Of a DNA stretch of 64,000 nt, positions 62,341 to 64,000 are shown piece after piece (positions within the stretch are counted from its first letter, which is position 1; every line of letters starts with the position of its first letter). The notes under the pieces are model-generated. The model worked only from the letters and a program-made list of their open reading frames with translations, did no database searches and was not told the origin of the DNA. The DNA comes from Dryas octopetala (Eukaryota; Streptophyta; Magnoliopsida; Rosales; Rosaceae). The DNA is taken from the NCBI GenBank assembly GCA_963921425.1, contig OY992838.1, forward strand, positions 14,136,001-14,200,000, given 5' to 3'. The position numbers and the translations under genes are program-made.

Positions 62341-62625
62341 ATAGGCTTATTTACTATTTTACCCCCTGAAAGTAACTTCTAGTTGTACTTCACCCCCTAA
62401 AGGTTTATTTTGTGTCACATTACTCTCTGAAATTAATTCTCGTGTATCACTTTGTTCACTTAATTCCTATTTTTACAAATTTTAGAAATTAATTAAAAAT
62501 AGAAATTAGGCAAAGTGATACATAAGAATTAGTTTCAGGGGTAATGTGGTACAAAATAAACCTTAGATGATAAAATGAGACTTGAAGTTACTTTTAGGGG
62601 CAAACCAATAAATAAGACTTAAAAA
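62341..62625. mobile_element. Palindromic MITE, right-arm copy
   Basis: Counterpart of 17463-17762, with AGGCTTATTTACTATTTTAC on one side and CAATAAATAAGACTT on the other and the loop at AATTTTAGAAATTAATT. Confidence 0.75.
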
Positions 62626-63263
62626 TATATGTGTTTCACCAACCAACCCAAGTCGATTATTGTGGGCCATTTATGGGGGCTTCTATGTACGTAACTCCAA
62701 CGTTAAAGTACATTTATCCCCATATTAAGGCCAGGGTTTGATTCTTGACTCCACTCCCCATACCTTTAGGCCTTATTTGTACAAAAAAAATAAATAAATA
62801 GTAGATATATTGGATGAAACACCATAGAAGTAATTGTTTTTATATAAAAGCACCAAATTTGTGTTGGAGATGCGGGCTATGCATTTCATTCTATATGCCT
62901 TGGAGTTTTATCTATTTCGTTATTTGTTTTATAAAATGCATATTAACATATAATAAAATTTTTATGTGTATAATTATCATATTAAAGTAATTAATTATGC
63001 ATGTTATTGTGCGACAAAATGCAATTTAATTTCAAAATTAAAATGAACTAGCCTGTCTAATTGTTTAGGAGTTAGACTATTTTGTGCATGAATTTTCTCA
63101 TTTGAACAATTATCAACCAATACCAATGACTCCAACTTAAATCTGAAAAGGGAAAAAAATGTCATTTACGTAAATCAAAATATATTTTTTTAATTATATA
63201 ATGGTCAATCATCATATTTTCCTTTGATAAAAAAGATCAAAATATTTTCCTTTATATTTTAAT

Positions 63264-63883
63264 TTGGGAAAATTTTAGTTAAAGGACTTCAACTATATCT
63301 CATATCTCTATTTAACACATGAATTTCACTTTGTGTCAATGAAAGACCTTGTTTTTTTTTGTTTTTTTTTTTTTCAGTTTTTATCTCAATTCTGACCCAA
63401 TGTTGGACCCATTAAACCTCTACCAAATTCAGAAAAAATTATATTGAGATATGCATCTCCTCTTTACAATCATATAAAGATCACCCAAATCGGACCTCTA
63501 CAACTCCAGATAATCGGCCTCAAACTAGGGTACCCGAAACTATCTAATTTTCCAGATATTTTCTTAGAGGTCCGATTAGAAAATTTTAGAAACCCTACTT
63601 TAGGGCCGATTATCTGGAGTTGTAGATGTTTGATTTGAGTGATATTTATATAGTTGTAAAGAAAAGATGCATAGCTTTAAACCCAGTATAAGTTTGTTGA
63701 ATTTACTAGAGATTTGATTGGTCCAACGTCGGGCCAAAATTGAGATAAAAACTGAAAAAAAACAGGGTCCTTAATTGACACAAAATGAAAGTTTCAATCC
63801 TCAATTGACACAAAGTAAATTCATGTCATGAATAGAGATATGGGTATAATTGGAGTATTTTAGCTAAAAAGTCTTTTTACCAA
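63264..63883. mobile_element. Long palindromic element, right arm only
   Basis: Inverted halves of about 280 bp pair around 63555-63575: CCAGATAATCGGCC (63509) pairs with GGCCGATTATCTGG (63605), and TCAATGAAAGACC-type words pair at the outer ends. The left arm reads through this site without it. Its inner words are shared with the MULE-like elements at 33575 and 48209. Confidence 0.75.
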
Positions 63884-64000
63884 AAAGAGGGCCAAACCCA
63901 CCATTACACATTTACACCTCCTCCCACTAGTACTATTGACCCTCCGGTCAATTACTGGTGATCCCTTCGCCCAGCCAATTTAAGTCACCCTAAAAAAGGA

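Larger units (their letters stand above)
51540..64000 (-). repeat. Right arm of large inverted duplication
   Basis: Reverse complement of 16772-26624. It differs from the left arm by one instead of two copies of the 19.8-25.8 kb unit, by lacking the 22.0 and 24.3 kb insertions, and by its own insertions at 54087-60590 and about 63264-63883. The match continues to the window edge. Confidence 0.9.

Overview
This is a nuclear window from a plant, most likely a eudicot. It is AT-rich and holds two clearly intact host genes with short GT-AG introns. The rest is mostly DNA transposons, LTR retrotransposon pieces and one degraded pararetrovirus insertion. Genus is not resolvable from the sequence alone; a woody, transposon-rich eudicot is only a guess.

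Layout. 0-9.9 kb is repeat-derived: a polypyrimidine tract, a Copia gag relic, a 31-bp tandem array, the 3' part of a CACTA element (ends 5557), a 2.75-kb solo LTR with a perfect 5-bp target duplication (5687-8440), and an old Gypsy-type LTR relic. 9907-15657 is a complete CACTA element with both termini, a TTA/ATT-type 3-bp duplication (ATT), a spliced TnpA-like gene on the minus strand and no visible TnpD. 16.77-26.62 kb and 51.54-64.0 kb are the two arms of a large inverted duplication carrying decayed plant-mobile-domain sequence. Each arm later gained its own insertions; a 5.45-kb young non-autonomous Gypsy element (54681-60130) lies in the right arm.

The ~25-kb spacer between the arms holds the two host genes: a bicupin protein gene on the plus strand (31249-32794, 3 exons, 347 aa) and the gene for chloroplast cysteine desulfurase NFS2/CpNifS on the minus strand (35074-41263, 10 coding exons, 468 aa, plus a 5'UTR intron). 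These genes show no functional link. The spacer also contains a Pack-MULE that captured two exons of a SnRK2 kinase gene (26707-27698), a second terminal-inverted-repeat element with a coiled-coil gene fragment inside an NFS2 intron (about 36755-37800), a hAT MITE with an 8-bp duplication, a decayed Caulimoviridae-like insertion (about 42.5-45.35 kb), a divergent PIF/Harbinger transposase/MYB pair, and two MULE-like elements with 9-10-bp duplications.

Most coordinates of repeats were read by eye; boundaries given with matching target duplications are exact, others are approximate.
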